The position numbers and the translations under genes were made by a program. A stretch of DNA of 64,000 nucleotides from Rachycentron canadum (Eukaryota > Chordata > Actinopteri > Carangiformes > Rachycentridae). The stretch spans positions 20,152,275 through 20,216,274 of the forward strand of contig CM076662.1 of the NCBI GenBank assembly GCA_038496675.1, in the 5' to 3' direction. This document shows, piece by piece, positions 51,801-62,385 of this stretch. Position 1 is the stretch's first letter; each line of letters begins with the position of its first letter. The notes below the pieces were generated by a model that was given only the letters and a program-made list of their open reading frames with translations, was not told where the DNA came from and did no database searches.

Positions 51801-52845
51801 TTTTCTGTTGGGATGCTGGAATATTACCCACTCAAGCCAAACTCTTAATGGAAAATAATGCAAGACTGTGGTTGTGTTGTGTTCAGCCAAGAGAAACAAC
51901 TCCCTAATTAATGGAACTTCTCCATTCAAATTCTGGACATCGAGCCAAAAACATGTTACACACTGATTGTTTCATGGATCATTAAACTGAACAAAGAAAA
52001 CAAAATCCAGTCATTGAAACATGCATTAGAAAACAATGAAATAAATCTTTTGTTACACTGCAGAACTTCACACTGGTAATGTAGCACAGCTGCTTCAGAA
52101 ATACTGTTGTCTCAATGTTGCAAAACACTGATCTGAATTAAATTCATGGAATTTGGACACAAATTTTGATCAATGATTTTGATTAAACTAGAAAAAAAAC
52201 AGGCAAACAAACAAAACAAAACAAAAAAAAGACCCCAATGACCCCAAAACCAAAGTGCAGAGCTGTGTGCAACATTTAGCATTGACTTGCCGAAATTGTT
52301 GTTCCACTAAAAAACAACTACCCGATGATCTGATAAATATGAAGAGATAACATTAAAAATAAATGTTACCTGCAGTTCTCTGCTTAAAATCAGAATTTCA
52401 TTAATGGCAAGACACAGGTTTTCTCAGTAAAAGGGAGATATTTCCCCAAAAGGAATAATAACTTTTTGTCTGATGTTTACAGAGTAAACCAAGGTCTGAT
52501 TCCCACTGGGTTACATCATGGAGCTCCCTTCTTTTACCTTCATCCTTTTTTAATGGAAATTCCACTTTTAAACTCAAATGACGTGAAGACGTGTCAAGTG
52601 ACAGTGCGCACCATATAAACTAAAGTCCTGAGAGATGAAGCCTGTTTGTTTTACACATCTACATGTTTTGACTGCTCTTCCATGAACCGCAGTAAACCCA
52701 GGCCGTATTTCAGCTGCATTTGAATACCAACGTGGAGAGGACTGAGACAGCTGAAAGAGAATCCTGTGCTCTTGTAAATCCTCACTTGTGAGAGTCAAAA
52801 TGTCCTCGCTACTGCAAACCTGTGTGCGTGTTTCCTTAGGTAACC

Positions 52846-52863
52846 TTAAAGGAAAGAGTCTTT
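52846..52863 (+). repeat. 18 bp direct repeat, first copy
   Basis: TTAAAGGAAAGAGTCTTT is identical to 53235-53252, which sits in the hairpin 389 bp farther on. Confidence 0.9.
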
Positions 52864-53219
52864 TCAGGACATTGATCTCACTATGACATCACTACACCGG
52901 ATGATGTGTCCAAGAGACCATCGCAGGTCCCATTCAAGAAGATGCGTCTTGACCATCCAGTAACATCTAAATACAATGAGAAAAGTTCATCTTTAACAAA
53001 GGTGAGGATGGATCCATGGATCTGTTTTTGAGGAACTCCCTTCTCTTCAGAAAGAAGACTTTTGGTAGCATGTTGGACCCTCAGAAGAAGCCTGGAGCTG
53101 TGAGAACAGGTTATGATGGATAAGGAGGACAGACTAAATTCTTTCAACCTTCTCCTTTTTGGAGATTCGCCCACTTATGAGAGCAAAAAGGAAGGTGACC
53201 AGACCTCCACAGAATCTTG

Positions 53220-53269
53220 GCATTTCCTTTTCCTTTAAAGGAAAGAGTCTTTCCTTTAAAAGGAAATGC
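53220..53269. repeat. large inverted repeat (hairpin)
   Basis: The outer arms GCATTTCCTTTT (53220-53231) and AAAAGGAAATGC (53258-53269) are perfect inverses. Inside, AAAGGAAAGA (53237-53246) pairs with TCTTTCCTTT (53248-53257). That gives 22 paired bases in 50 nt with one 5-nt bulge. The 18 nt core TTAAAGGAAAGAGTCTTT also occurs directly repeated at 52846-52863. Confidence 0.9.
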
Positions 53270-53837
53270 TCTGAACTTTATCAACTGTCTATGCCTCAAA
53301 ATTTCATAAAGTTAAAAAACATCCTTCTGTGGTCTGAATCTGATGGTGACATAACTATGTACAACTCCCTCTCACTCTCACACCATGAACTCAGTAAAAA
53401 GAACAGACTGCCATGAAGGATAAAAACACAGGGTGAGGTGAGGGGATTTTTTTCTTTCTGCTTTCACCTCTTTCCTCTTTCCTCATATCTCAGTTTCTCC
53501 CAGCTCACACAGCCAGCTGGCTTAAGTAGCATTAATGGCTTTTTGTTAGGACTTCCCCTTTGACCTTCGCAAAAAAAAAAAAAAAACAGTAGCAGGGAGC
53601 TGCTCAACAGGTCCCCGGTGAGGGACAATGGGAGTGAGGTTGGAGTTAATAACAGGAAACACAACAGTGTTTAGGGAGATTACATCAGCGCAGTCAACAG
53701 ATCTGTTACGCAGGTAGACGTGTTGTTGCACAGGAGCCAAAATGTTAGTTTCACTTGTTTTTGTTCATCAGCCGCTTCACCAATTCATGTTTCAGGTCAT
53801 GCGTTACATCTCCTGTATCTGTCAAACGCTCAGAAGA

Positions 53838-53865
53838 AGTTATCGGCGAGCAGATCGGCGAGCAG
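53838..53865 (+). repeat. short tandem duplication
   Basis: ATCGGCGAGCAG occurs twice in immediate succession, the second followed by ATCTGA. It is a simple 12 bp duplication in otherwise unique sequence. Confidence 0.75.
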
Positions 53866-56147
53866 ATCTGACAGACTTGACATCTGACAGGATGAATCCT
53901 TCCCGTTCAATTGAAGACTCATCTGATCCTGGTTCAAAGCCAGGGCCGAGCAGAAGAAAAGAAAAGCTAGGACAGGCAGAGGCAGATTGTAAACAGGATG
54001 GAACAGCCTTCCGCTTTATTCTAAATTTGATATGTACATGAAAAAAGTGGCTGTGTACATTTCTTAATATATCATGTAAAAGTTTTTTGGAAAAAAAAAA
54101 AAACAAAAACAAAACAATTGCACATCAGCTTCCATTAGCTTCCATTTCTTTTTTTATACTTAAACACATCATGGTACAGCATGGTTGAAGGCAATGTCAA
54201 ACAGGATACAAATACACTGATAACCGCTTGTAAGTGTTGGCTCTTGTGAATAAAATAATAATTAAAAAAAAGGAAGGAGTACCCCAAAAATGACACATTT
54301 TTTAATATGATATTAAAAATGTTAAAAAAAAACACACACTGCAGTTTGTGTGCTGTAGAGTCACTGACAAACAAATCACATCGTGTCCCTCTTTGTGTAA
54401 AATATTATGATATTATCTCAGGCACTTATCGCAATTAGATCCCCGTAACCGGACAAGCTACAACAGCAAAAATCAATGACAATTAGAACAAGGGGTCAAA
54501 ACTATCCTTCTAAATGTGCTGGTCTGCATCTGGAGACGCACTCATATTCACAGCAGGAAGTACTGGCCACTCAACCAAACATTTCTAAATAAAAGCCATT
54601 CAAAGTGGAGATTTTTTCACTCTGGCCTCGCACAGCTTGTCTTATTTGGTAACAGTTTTGTGGCATGGTTATAAAAACACACACACACTGGCCCACAGTG
54701 TGTTGTGTGTTGTGTGCTTTTACACCCATGAACATCCATAATACAGAGGGAAACTGGTTTAAAGCAGATATGAGTTTACACATTGAGCTAATGCCACTGA
54801 AAAAAAATTTTTTTTCTTCATCATTCATCATTTATTTCCTTTATCTTTCCCAGCAAGGACCTTCATTAACCAACAGGAGATAATGTATATCATGCAGCTT
54901 CGCTCTGCATATGGAGAGTGTGTAGGAGTGAGGGGCAATTACGCACCAACTGTGTGTTTTCCTCTGCTTTATCTATTTATTCTTTAGCATTTCCCTTTTT
55001 CTTAAAGTTCGACCTCGGCTCGGTCTCATTTGAGACAACCGCGTCACCAACGTTAGTGATGTCTAAGGTGGGCAGGTTCGATCTGGATCAGCTGCCACCG
55101 ACTGCAACAATTACAGAGGTGGGCTGGTGGGTTTTAAACGTGTGTGATCAACACCATGGGTTTCCTTTTTTCCTTCCCGCTGACCTATAACTACAGCGGC
55201 TGGTTTTACTGATTAGTTCCTACTCTCTGGGTGGAAAAATTGCCAATCAGCAGCTGCAGAGTTGGACTGGAATGAAAATGAGAATACTCTCAAGTTATAA
55301 TGACACAATCCACTGGGCTAGCGTGATTCATAATCTAAACGGCACTGGTTTAAAGCAATGGTTTAGTCAGTGGCATCTAGTTATGCAGCTAGTTAAAGTT
55401 TCATTTATTCAGGTTATGGAGATTTCTGTCTCCACCCGGATGCAGCTGAGGTAAGCTGGGGTTATCTCTCCTCTGTTATGGACCGGAGCTGAGGGTTTGA
55501 ATAAACTATGAACTCATTGTCTTGTTAGCGAATAAGCTAACAAGGCTGCTAACTGACAGTTAGCAGTAATAATTATGACTAGGACACCGTCAGCAGTTCT
55601 CATACAAACTCAGTCAACTCAGAGAAGCGTTTCTGTAGGTTTTTCACCTCTATTGTGTTAGGGTGGCGTCAAAAAAATATAATCAATACTGCTTGCTTTC
55701 ATTTAACCCACCCTTTAAAAGCCAGCAGCCCCCAGTTCATCCATTGACTGTGTTTTTTTGTTTTGTTTTGTTTTTGTTTTTTTTTAAGCAAGATGGCACC
55801 CCTACCTGCTCCCTATTTTCAAATCACTCTGGAGAAATGTGTTGGCTAAATGCTCTAAAAAGGTAAAAAAAAGAGAGAAAGCAATTACAGCAATCGAAAG
55901 CAATCAACTCCTGCGGACAATTTTGCCTTTTGTTAAAAACAGGAGAAAAGCTGCAGCTAATCTCACACTGGGAGGCTTATTGTCTCTCTAACCATCTTTA
56001 TTCTCACTCTTTTTTTATGCTTTCATTCCTGTCTTTATGTCAGAAGCCGGGCCCTCTGTCGGTGCCTCTGGTGGCAGCGCTCTTTGGCTCTGGCAGGCAG
56101 CAGGTGGCTTGTGATGAAAAATTCAGTGCAGAGCCTGACTCGGGAGA

Positions 56148-56287
56148 CGAGGAGGAGGAGGAGGAGGAGGAGGGTGGTGGTGCTGGGTAGCAGGAGGAAG
56201 AGTAAAGGGAAGGGGAGGGGTGAGATAAGAGGAAGGCGGGAGATGAGCGAGGAGGAGGTAGTAGAAAGGTAGAAAAAAAAAAAAAAA
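56148..56287. repeat. purine-rich GAG/GGA tract
   Basis: A strongly purine-biased stretch begins with about eight GAG units, continues as mixed GGA/GAA/GGT sequence and ends in a poly(A) run. It gives misleading Glu- or Arg-rich frames on the plus strand and Ser/Pro-rich frames on the minus strand, none with gene support. Confidence 0.85.
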
Positions 56288-56489
56288 AGGAGCGTAATGA
56301 ACAGGGGAGGTGACGACGAGAGGAGGATGGGAGCCAGAGCTCCAGACAGACAGGCAGGCAGGCCGGTGAGTCAAGCCCAGAGCAGTGCAAGGGGGGCCAG
56401 GCACAGGATCAGAGCTGTCTACCCTCTCTGCTAGGGTCTCCCTCACGGAGATAACACACGGTATGAATCATTTATGAGGGGGGCTTTTT

Positions 56490-56495
56490 TTTATT
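56490..56495 (-). terminator. pard3: candidate polyadenylation signal AATAAA for pard3
   Basis: TTTATT on the plus strand gives AATAAA on the minus strand, 734 nt after the pard3 stop codon. A GTGTGTTATCT stretch lies about 25-35 nt farther downstream, where a GU-rich cleavage element is expected. It is the first canonical hexamer I see after the stop. Confidence 0.5.

Positions 56496-56500
<5 letters not shown>

Positions 56501-56549
<49 letters not shown>
56501..56549. repeat. (CA)n microsatellite
   Basis: About 24 uninterrupted CA units; TG on the pard3-sense strand. It lies directly upstream of the candidate polyadenylation signal. Confidence 0.97.
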
Positions 56550-56551
<2 letters not shown>

Positions 56552-57228
56552 TGCGCCCTGCTTCTTTCGTACACTTTGCCTTGTTTGCTCTGCCCCCCTG
56601 GGAGTACTCATGTGAGAGCCCGATCGCTGAGGAGAAAACGCTCGAGGTTGAGAAAACAGAGAGCGAGAGAGAAGCCAGCAGCGTTGGCAGGGGGTTGAAT
56701 GTTGACTTTAGTGAAGGTGAAGAAAGGGTGATGGAGCCATCCACAGGACACTCTGTAAAGCCACGAAAACACACACCCGATACACATGGCCACACAGAAA
56801 CGTACGCCTCCCCACTGGGCTCAGAGAGAACGATCACTCACTTGCCCATCTTCCCATTTGATTGTCAGTCTATGACGGAGCCAGATCTTGATGAGTCTGA
56901 GTCCTGGACGACTGCGAACAAGCGCCGTGTTTGTGATTGCAGAGAAGGCACTGAGCGTCTCAAGCCTGTGGCAGGGCGAGTGGCCGAGTGACTACCGTGT
57001 AGGCCATCGGCACAGCGAGGGATCGAACACAAACACCCACATACTGAGTACACTTCACAGCTGTTTACCTCTAAGATCGTCGCTAAGCTATAAGACCTCT
57101 AGCTTGTCCTTTGTCAAGATTTGTAGCATCCACTTTCGCGGTTTCTTCAAGGTAACCCCACCCCCCCTCAGCTCTTGAGCCAAAAGTTCTGCGTTCAGCT
57201 CTTTATCCATAAAGTCCAGCACCACTCC

Positions 57229-57622
57229 TCAAGAATAAAAAAGTCTTCCTTTCTCTGACCCCAATCTATTAAGCCTTGCTAACTGCGAAGGTGAAGGTGG
57301 CACATCTTGGCGGTACGGGCCCTTGGGGGAGGCCGGGTCCTTCAGGTGAGCTGAGTACCCCTCGTAACTGCTGTTCCCGGTGCTCTCCTGCATTAATTTC
57401 CCTTTGGCTTCCTGCTCTCTGCGCCGCTGTTCCTGCCGCAGGAGCTCTTGGGCCTCCAGGAGGACCCTAGCGTTGACGCCTCCGCCGCCTGGGTAGCCGT
57501 TCCTGGAGCCCTGGTAGCTGGAGTACCTGGGGTTGTCCTTGGCTGTCTGGAAGCCCTCTCCAGGTGGGTACGCCTTCTCCCATGAGTCTTGGGAGATGGA
57601 GCTAGGGTTCTTCCTGGGTTGC
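57229..57622 (-). CDS. pard3: pard3, last coding exon (C-terminus of Par-3)
   Basis: This exon encodes the C-terminal 130 residues of the partitioning-defective 3 polarity scaffold, plus the last base of a split Arg codon. The acceptor on the minus strand reads TTTACCAG followed by GCAACCC. The frame then runs through SSISQDSWEKAYPPGEGFQ, NPRYSSYQGSRNGYPGG, LLEAQELLRQEQRRREQ and DVPPSPSQLARLNRL to the end EKGRLFYS and a TGA at 57229-57231. These blocks match the vertebrate PARD3 tail closely from memory, including the FYS terminus. The LLEAQELLRQEQRRREQ stretch is charged and likely coiled coil. Par-3 works with Par-6 and atypical PKC at apical junctions, and its C-terminal part is reported to bind partners such as Tiam1 and kinesin-2. 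All PDZ domains are upstream, outside the window. The exon is intact. Two pard3 copies exist in some fish and I cannot tell which this is. Confidence 0.95.
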
Positions 57623-58435
57623 CTGGTAAATAAACAGAAAAAAAAAGGAAAATGCAAGATTATGAGATATGATTCCTTTGACATGATCAATAGTTTATTT
57701 CACAATTGTTTTTGCTCTGTTTGCAATTTTCTTTATTTACAGGGTTCAGTGGGTCATGCCACATTTACAGTGGTTATTTTCAGGATACATCAGACCAACA
57801 TTTGGTGATTGTAAGATACAATTTAGGCAAATTGAGTTTGCCATGATATTCTTCACCTTGGAAATATTCTTTGACCAAATCAAGGTCCACAAACTAGCTT
57901 TTCCCCCAGAGCTTTGAACATCTTCTCACAGTCTTCTTAAAGAGATTAGGCTCAGTCCTCATAAATTCATACTCGTTTGATACCAAGGAACCCCTGTGTG
58001 CTAAAGAAGACTTTTATGTGGTTCAAAGCTCTGGGAAAATGTAGCAACTGGACCTTTAGTTAAGATTTTTTTTCAACTCATGTTTTTAATTCAAAGAAAA
58101 AAAAAAAAAAAAGTAACATTTTTGTGGGTTTCTTGACTCCTATTTTTTTTTCCAATTGGGATAAATGTGTTTGTCTCAACAGTTCCCATCATGCTTTGCA
58201 AACAGACAGTTTAATGTTAACGTTGCCTCAGAGGCCAGTGTGTTAACTGCGGGTTACTGATCCCTGTTTTATTCACCTCCATTTTTCTTGCTGCATTCGC
58301 TACTAGCAGATCAGGTGATTCATCCAATAGGGTTTTTATATGACTTACAAACAAATATGCTTGAGCAAGTTGTGCTTGCACATCCACAATTTCTATGTAA
58401 TACGGATTAAATAAATGATATATTAAAAATATAAA

Positions 58436-58438
<3 letters not shown>

Positions 58439-58471
<33 letters not shown>
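58439..58471. repeat. (CT)n microsatellite
   Basis: About 16 CT units within the last pard3 intron. Confidence 0.97.
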
Positions 58472-58474
<3 letters not shown>

Positions 58475-58980
58475 CTGAACCCTCTCCCCTGGTTTGGTGG
58501 GAAAAACATCACCAGCAACAAAAATGTTGAAAACCTGTCATTTATTAGGAGATGTGCTAGGAGGTGGATTTTTTACCAATAAAAAAAATAAAAAAATCCA
58601 TATATACACGTATTATGGTGTCAGTTGCATGGTAGCCAAGACATCACATCACATTCAATGACAATGAGACACCATTACAGCCTCCCAAACTGCCTCTGGC
58701 CAAGTACCCAGCCCACGGTAACAACATACAGGGATACCTAACCATGTCAAAGTCCCCTTCCAGCCCATTAGGCCCATTTGGAGACAGGCAGAAACAACCA
58801 TTGGATCTGACAGGAAGTAATAGCAGACCTTTGGCGGCAGAAAAAATGAGCAGACCATCTCGTCCTCGATGGATTTGCGCAGGCTGATATTTGACACCTG
58901 ACACTAGTGTCTTAAAGGCACAGTTGGTTTTCATGCTTGTGCAGCTCTGTCCTGCCCTTTACCAGAAAGATGGAGGACGG

Positions 58981-59003
58981 AAAAAAAAAAAAAAAAAAAA
59001 AAA
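58981..59003. repeat. A23 tract
   Basis: A 23 bp homopolymer within the last pard3 intron; no element body recognised. Confidence 0.95.
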
Positions 59004-61549
59004 TCCAGATGTGTGACATCACCTCTCATTTCTGCTTGACTGGCCTCTTTGTGGCAACCCTGCCTGTGTGTGTGTGTTTGAGCGAGCCCATATGATATGC
59101 ATGAGTGTCCCGAGTCCTACAGCTCCACCCGTTTATCTCGGGGGCAAGGCAAAAACCAGGGTGGAGACAGAGAAGAAGACACACACACAAAAAAAACATC
59201 AATGGGCTTTTGACTCAGAGCCATGCATAATTAGCAGCTTTATCAGCCAGCTGTGAAGAAATCGTATTATTCCTGTGTTTGGATTTGAGGAGGAAGGGGC
59301 GAAAAAAATCCTTAATGAGAATAGAAAAGACCTTTGTTTTTATTCAACAGAGACTGAATGCTATTGGGAATGGATACGCTTCTCGATCGGTGAGATAGGA
59401 GAATATAGCCCAGGTTTATTCTTGCACACGGTTGAGTGATTCCAATTTTCAGAGACAGGCGTCCCCGGCATCTGATTTCATTTCATATGTTGACAAAGAG
59501 GCCAAAGCCGGTCTTGCCTCCCTGCTGAGAAATGCAAACCAGATCTCTCTCTCACTCTCTACCCGTCTGATACTGTGCCAAGGGGGAGCATGTACATGTG
59601 TGGTAAATACAGAGAGATGTACACCGTTCTGTATTCTGTGCATGCACACGCTGAAGCATGACAGATGATATATATAAAAAAAAAAAAAAAAAAGGAGGTG
59701 GGAAAGGTGACAGTGAAAGACAGAGAAAAAAGGGAGAGGCTGCAGTGAAGCACAGATAGACATGGGGTTGTGACATACATGCATGAATGCATGCAGACGC
59801 ACAATAGTGAGACCGAATTCCACTGCAGCTGTTGCAGCGCAGGCACCATTTTGGCTCGGAGATCAATGGTGCTGCTCGGTGATGAATACGAGGCCCCTTC
59901 ATCCACCGTCATTGTTTCAAATGGCAGCGGTTTATTTTCACTCACGGCACCTTGTTTAGGGAAAGGTGTCACCCAGGAGGAACCTGACCTTTATCTACAA
60001 TGGGAGCTGTTTTTTGAGGAGCGCTACCACCATTAATCACGTCTCCATTCACGATCCAGAGTCATGCTCTCGTGAAGGATTTCACCACCATATGAATCCC
60101 ATCAAAGCCACGATCTCCTGAACGCCACGTTTACTCTGTCTCAGCCCTCTGACTTCATACGATGGTAAATCAAACAATAGTTAGTGTTCTCAAGATACCG
60201 CAGTCGGTTTATCCAAACAGAACAGCTTCTTAATGGAATTAGTGGGAAAGTGAAGGGAACGTGGCCACAGGATGTTGCCTCTGACCGCTGGAGCGAGACA
60301 GTAGTTCATTAATCTTTCAGCACAGCTGCCTGCAATATTTATCAAGGAAAGGATTTATGTCGATAACAGTGGATTAGAGTACGACGGTGAAGCAATAGAA
60401 GATAATGTATTTAATGTTGTATATGTATATGGTGAGTGCTAGTTGATGATGTACTCTGGGATGGGTCTGCTTGGTTTGGCCTTGCAGTGGGTCTGAAGGA
60501 GTAATTAGAGGCTGCTTAGGGAGACATATTAATAACTTTAAATTACACTTCCTCTTGGGCAGTTCATGCCTGAGCTGACTCAAGAATTAAAAAAGTCTTC
60601 TTTTAAAAAGGTCCGTACCATTAAATGTTGGCTCATGCATACATTTATAGTGACAAAGTTTTGAATGCAGGCTTTACAGTTTCACATATCTGAATATACA
60701 GTGAATTCACATTATTTGGAGCTGCCATTGGTTTACATTCATTTCTGCACAGGACTAAAATCTTTTAGTAGACTCTTCATCATATGCCATACATCACAGT
60801 GAACGTCATCATCATTGTTATTATTTGTCACTGTTACTTTATTGTTGCATGATAATGAAGTTACTGTACTGTACTATTGAAAATTTATTAGCAAGATATA
60901 AACATTTAATAAATGTTTATAATATACTAGAATGGAATTGTAAGCTACTGTAATTGTTTATTTGTCTTTGTTACCAACAGTCCTGTGGGTACCCAAGTAG
61001 AGGCTGGTGTATGAACAGATAATGACTGATAAAGGTTAGAAATGTTAACTCAAAATGTCTGTGTACAACCACATTAAAGTGTGTTATAAGCCATTTATTA
61101 AAAGTCTGTGTTCTGCTTGGAAATGCTAAATAATGGGACTCGAAATAAAGTGTTAAAGCATTTCCAGTTAAAACAGGATGCTGTGGAAGAGACAGTTATT
61201 TCTACCTCAGTGCAAAACAAAAGGGACCTGTTGGATTTTTATGTTAATCTAATAAAGTAATTAGATCTTTATTTAAAATAAATGAACATTTAACCTCTCC
61301 TGTTCAGAGTTTCTTTAAACCTTTTTGCATAATATAGAATGACAAACTTTTTGCTTAAGTGTTTTTTTCCCACCTCATCTCAGGGCACAGTTGTTGTATC
61401 TGTGCATTGACTTTCAATGACTCAATACATTGTTTAATTCTAATTGAAGTTCGCTCACTCAAACTTCTGAATTAAACATTTTGCACTTAATGTCACTAAC
61501 AAACAAAAGCAACAACAACCAAAAATGTCTCCATGAAGTCACATATTTC

Positions 61550-61600
61550 CACACACACACCCAAACACACAGACACACACACACACACACACACACACAC
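61550..61600. repeat. interrupted (AC)n microsatellite
   Basis: AC repeats with CCAA and AG interruptions inside the last pard3 intron. Confidence 0.95.
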
Positions 61601-61721
61601 CTCAGTACTTCCTGGAACAACAGGCTGTCGTATCATGCAGATCAAAGGGAATTACATTAAGGGAGAGGAAAGCAATCATGTCACATCTGTGTGAGAGGGT
61701 AACACGATCTGTCCATTCTGG

Positions 61722-61745
61722 GTGTGTGTGTGTGTGTGTGTGTGT
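61722..61745. repeat. (GT)n microsatellite
   Basis: About 12 GT units, inverse to the neighbouring AC tracts. Inter-tract pairing would be possible in RNA. Confidence 0.95.
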
Positions 61746-61864
61746 AGTTTTGTGGTTTGAAATTGACCAGCTATGCCTCTTTTTCTTACTTAGATGTTAT
61801 ATATAATCTGCTATCATTACTGTCACAAGGCTATTACAGTGACTCTGGCATAATCAGACAGGAG

Positions 61865-61867
<3 letters not shown>

Positions 61868-61914
<47 letters not shown>

Positions 61915-61915
61915 N

Positions 61916-61981
<66 letters not shown>
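61868..61981. repeat. long (AC)n microsatellite
   Basis: About 56 AC units with a single N at 61915, so the true length is uncertain. It lies about 260 bp downstream, in gene orientation, of the pard3 penultimate exon donor. Confidence 0.98.
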
Positions 61982-61982
<1 letters not shown>

Positions 61983-62189
61983 ATGTGCATTAAATCAACT
62001 TACAAATCTAAAATTGATACAAACACATTCACAACCTCCAGCATGATTTTTTATTAGACAGACAGGTACACAAGATGATTCAACACACACACACACAATG
62101 CCTCAGACAAACACACACAGGATCTCTTAGCACATATTGATTACCAGACAGGCAGAAACATACATCAAACACAACATCATATCAAGCCT

Positions 62190-62222
62190 GACAAACACAC
62201 ACACACACACACACTCTCTCTC
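62190..62222. repeat. (AC)n(TC)n microsatellite
   Basis: AC units followed by TCTCTCTC, ending about 20 bp from the penultimate pard3 exon's donor site. Confidence 0.9.
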
Positions 62223-62242
62223 TAGCTGTCTATCACTCTTAC

Positions 62243-62385
62243 CTTGGTAAGGAGCTGTACTGTCGTTGTGCCTGGGCGAACGAGTCTCTCTCCTCCTGTC
62301 TCTGTCTTTGCATCTGAACCTCGACCGACACCGAGTGGCGACCCGGCTGACTGTAGCCGCCCGGACCGTTGGTGGTGGTGTTCGA
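62243..62385 (-). CDS. pard3: pard3, penultimate coding exon
   Basis: On the minus strand the acceptor is CTGTTTCCAG followed by TCGAACACC, and the donor is CCAAG followed by GTAAGAGT. The exon is 143 nt: 47 codons plus two bases (AG). These join the G opening the exon at 57622 to make an Arg codon, giving SSLPR then QPRKNPSS. The translation contains a Gly/Asn-rich start (TTTNGPGGYSQPGRHSVSV). It is followed by a Gln/Arg/Glu-rich, probably coiled-coil stretch with VQMQRQRQEER and AQAQRQYSSLPR, characteristic of the Par-3 C-terminal region. Perfect phase agreement with the next exon is strong evidence that both are real. The HSVSVEV start is fish-like in composition but otherwise ordinary. 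Earlier exons are not visible between 62386 and 64000. Confidence 0.93.

Larger units (their letters stand above)
48863..56147. other. non-coding stretch downstream of pard3
   Basis: Contains the 52.8-53.3 kb repeat and hairpin cluster, a 12 bp tandem duplication and several A/T tracts. Overlapping minus-strand frames at 49333-49774 and a plus-strand frame at 51488-51907 (139 codons) have no recognised domain, promoter or splice context. Nothing else supportable. Confidence 0.6.
56470..57228 (-). other. pard3: inferred pard3 3' UTR
   Basis: Downstream of the TGA the minus strand runs about 735 nt to the first AATAAA (complement of 56490-56495), which is followed by a GT-rich stretch near 56460. 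The UTR would carry a TG microsatellite (complement of 56501-56549) just before the signal. Its extent is inferred from the signal only; alternative sites farther on are possible, because more TTTATT motifs occur below 56000 on the plus strand. An open frame on the plus strand across this stretch (56551-56991) is probably accidental. Confidence 0.5.
57623..62242 (-). other. pard3: last intron of pard3
   Basis: This 4.6 kb intron lies between the last two coding exons, with GT-AG ends. It holds a (CT)n tract (58439-58471), an A23 tract (58981-59003), an A-rich tract near 59678-59694, CA and TG microsatellites (61550-61600, 61722-61745, 61868-61981 and 62190-62216), and an unexplained open stretch near 58636-58887. 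The part from about 59800 to 60300 is less repetitive and more mixed in composition than its surroundings, but I see no exon there. Confidence 0.88.

Noticed and set aside
52881..53174. 97-codon minus-strand frame beside the hairpin
   Set aside because: Reads reasonably as protein but shows no family resemblance, and no exon boundaries or start context support it.
54918..55190. 90-codon plus-strand frame with KVGRFDLDQLPPTATITE
   Set aside because: Locally protein-like, but no homology recognised and no splice sites agree with the frame.
56040..56446. Glu/Arg- or Ser/Pro-rich frames
   Set aside because: Direct translation of the GAG/GGA purine tract; composition explains them.
56551..56991. 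146-codon plus-strand open frame
   Set aside because: It starts at a non-ATG codon, lies antisense to the inferred pard3 3' UTR and begins next to a CA microsatellite. No domain recognised.
61757..61993. Plus-strand frame with a long Thr/His run
   Set aside because: Translation of the (AC)n microsatellite in a pard3 intron.
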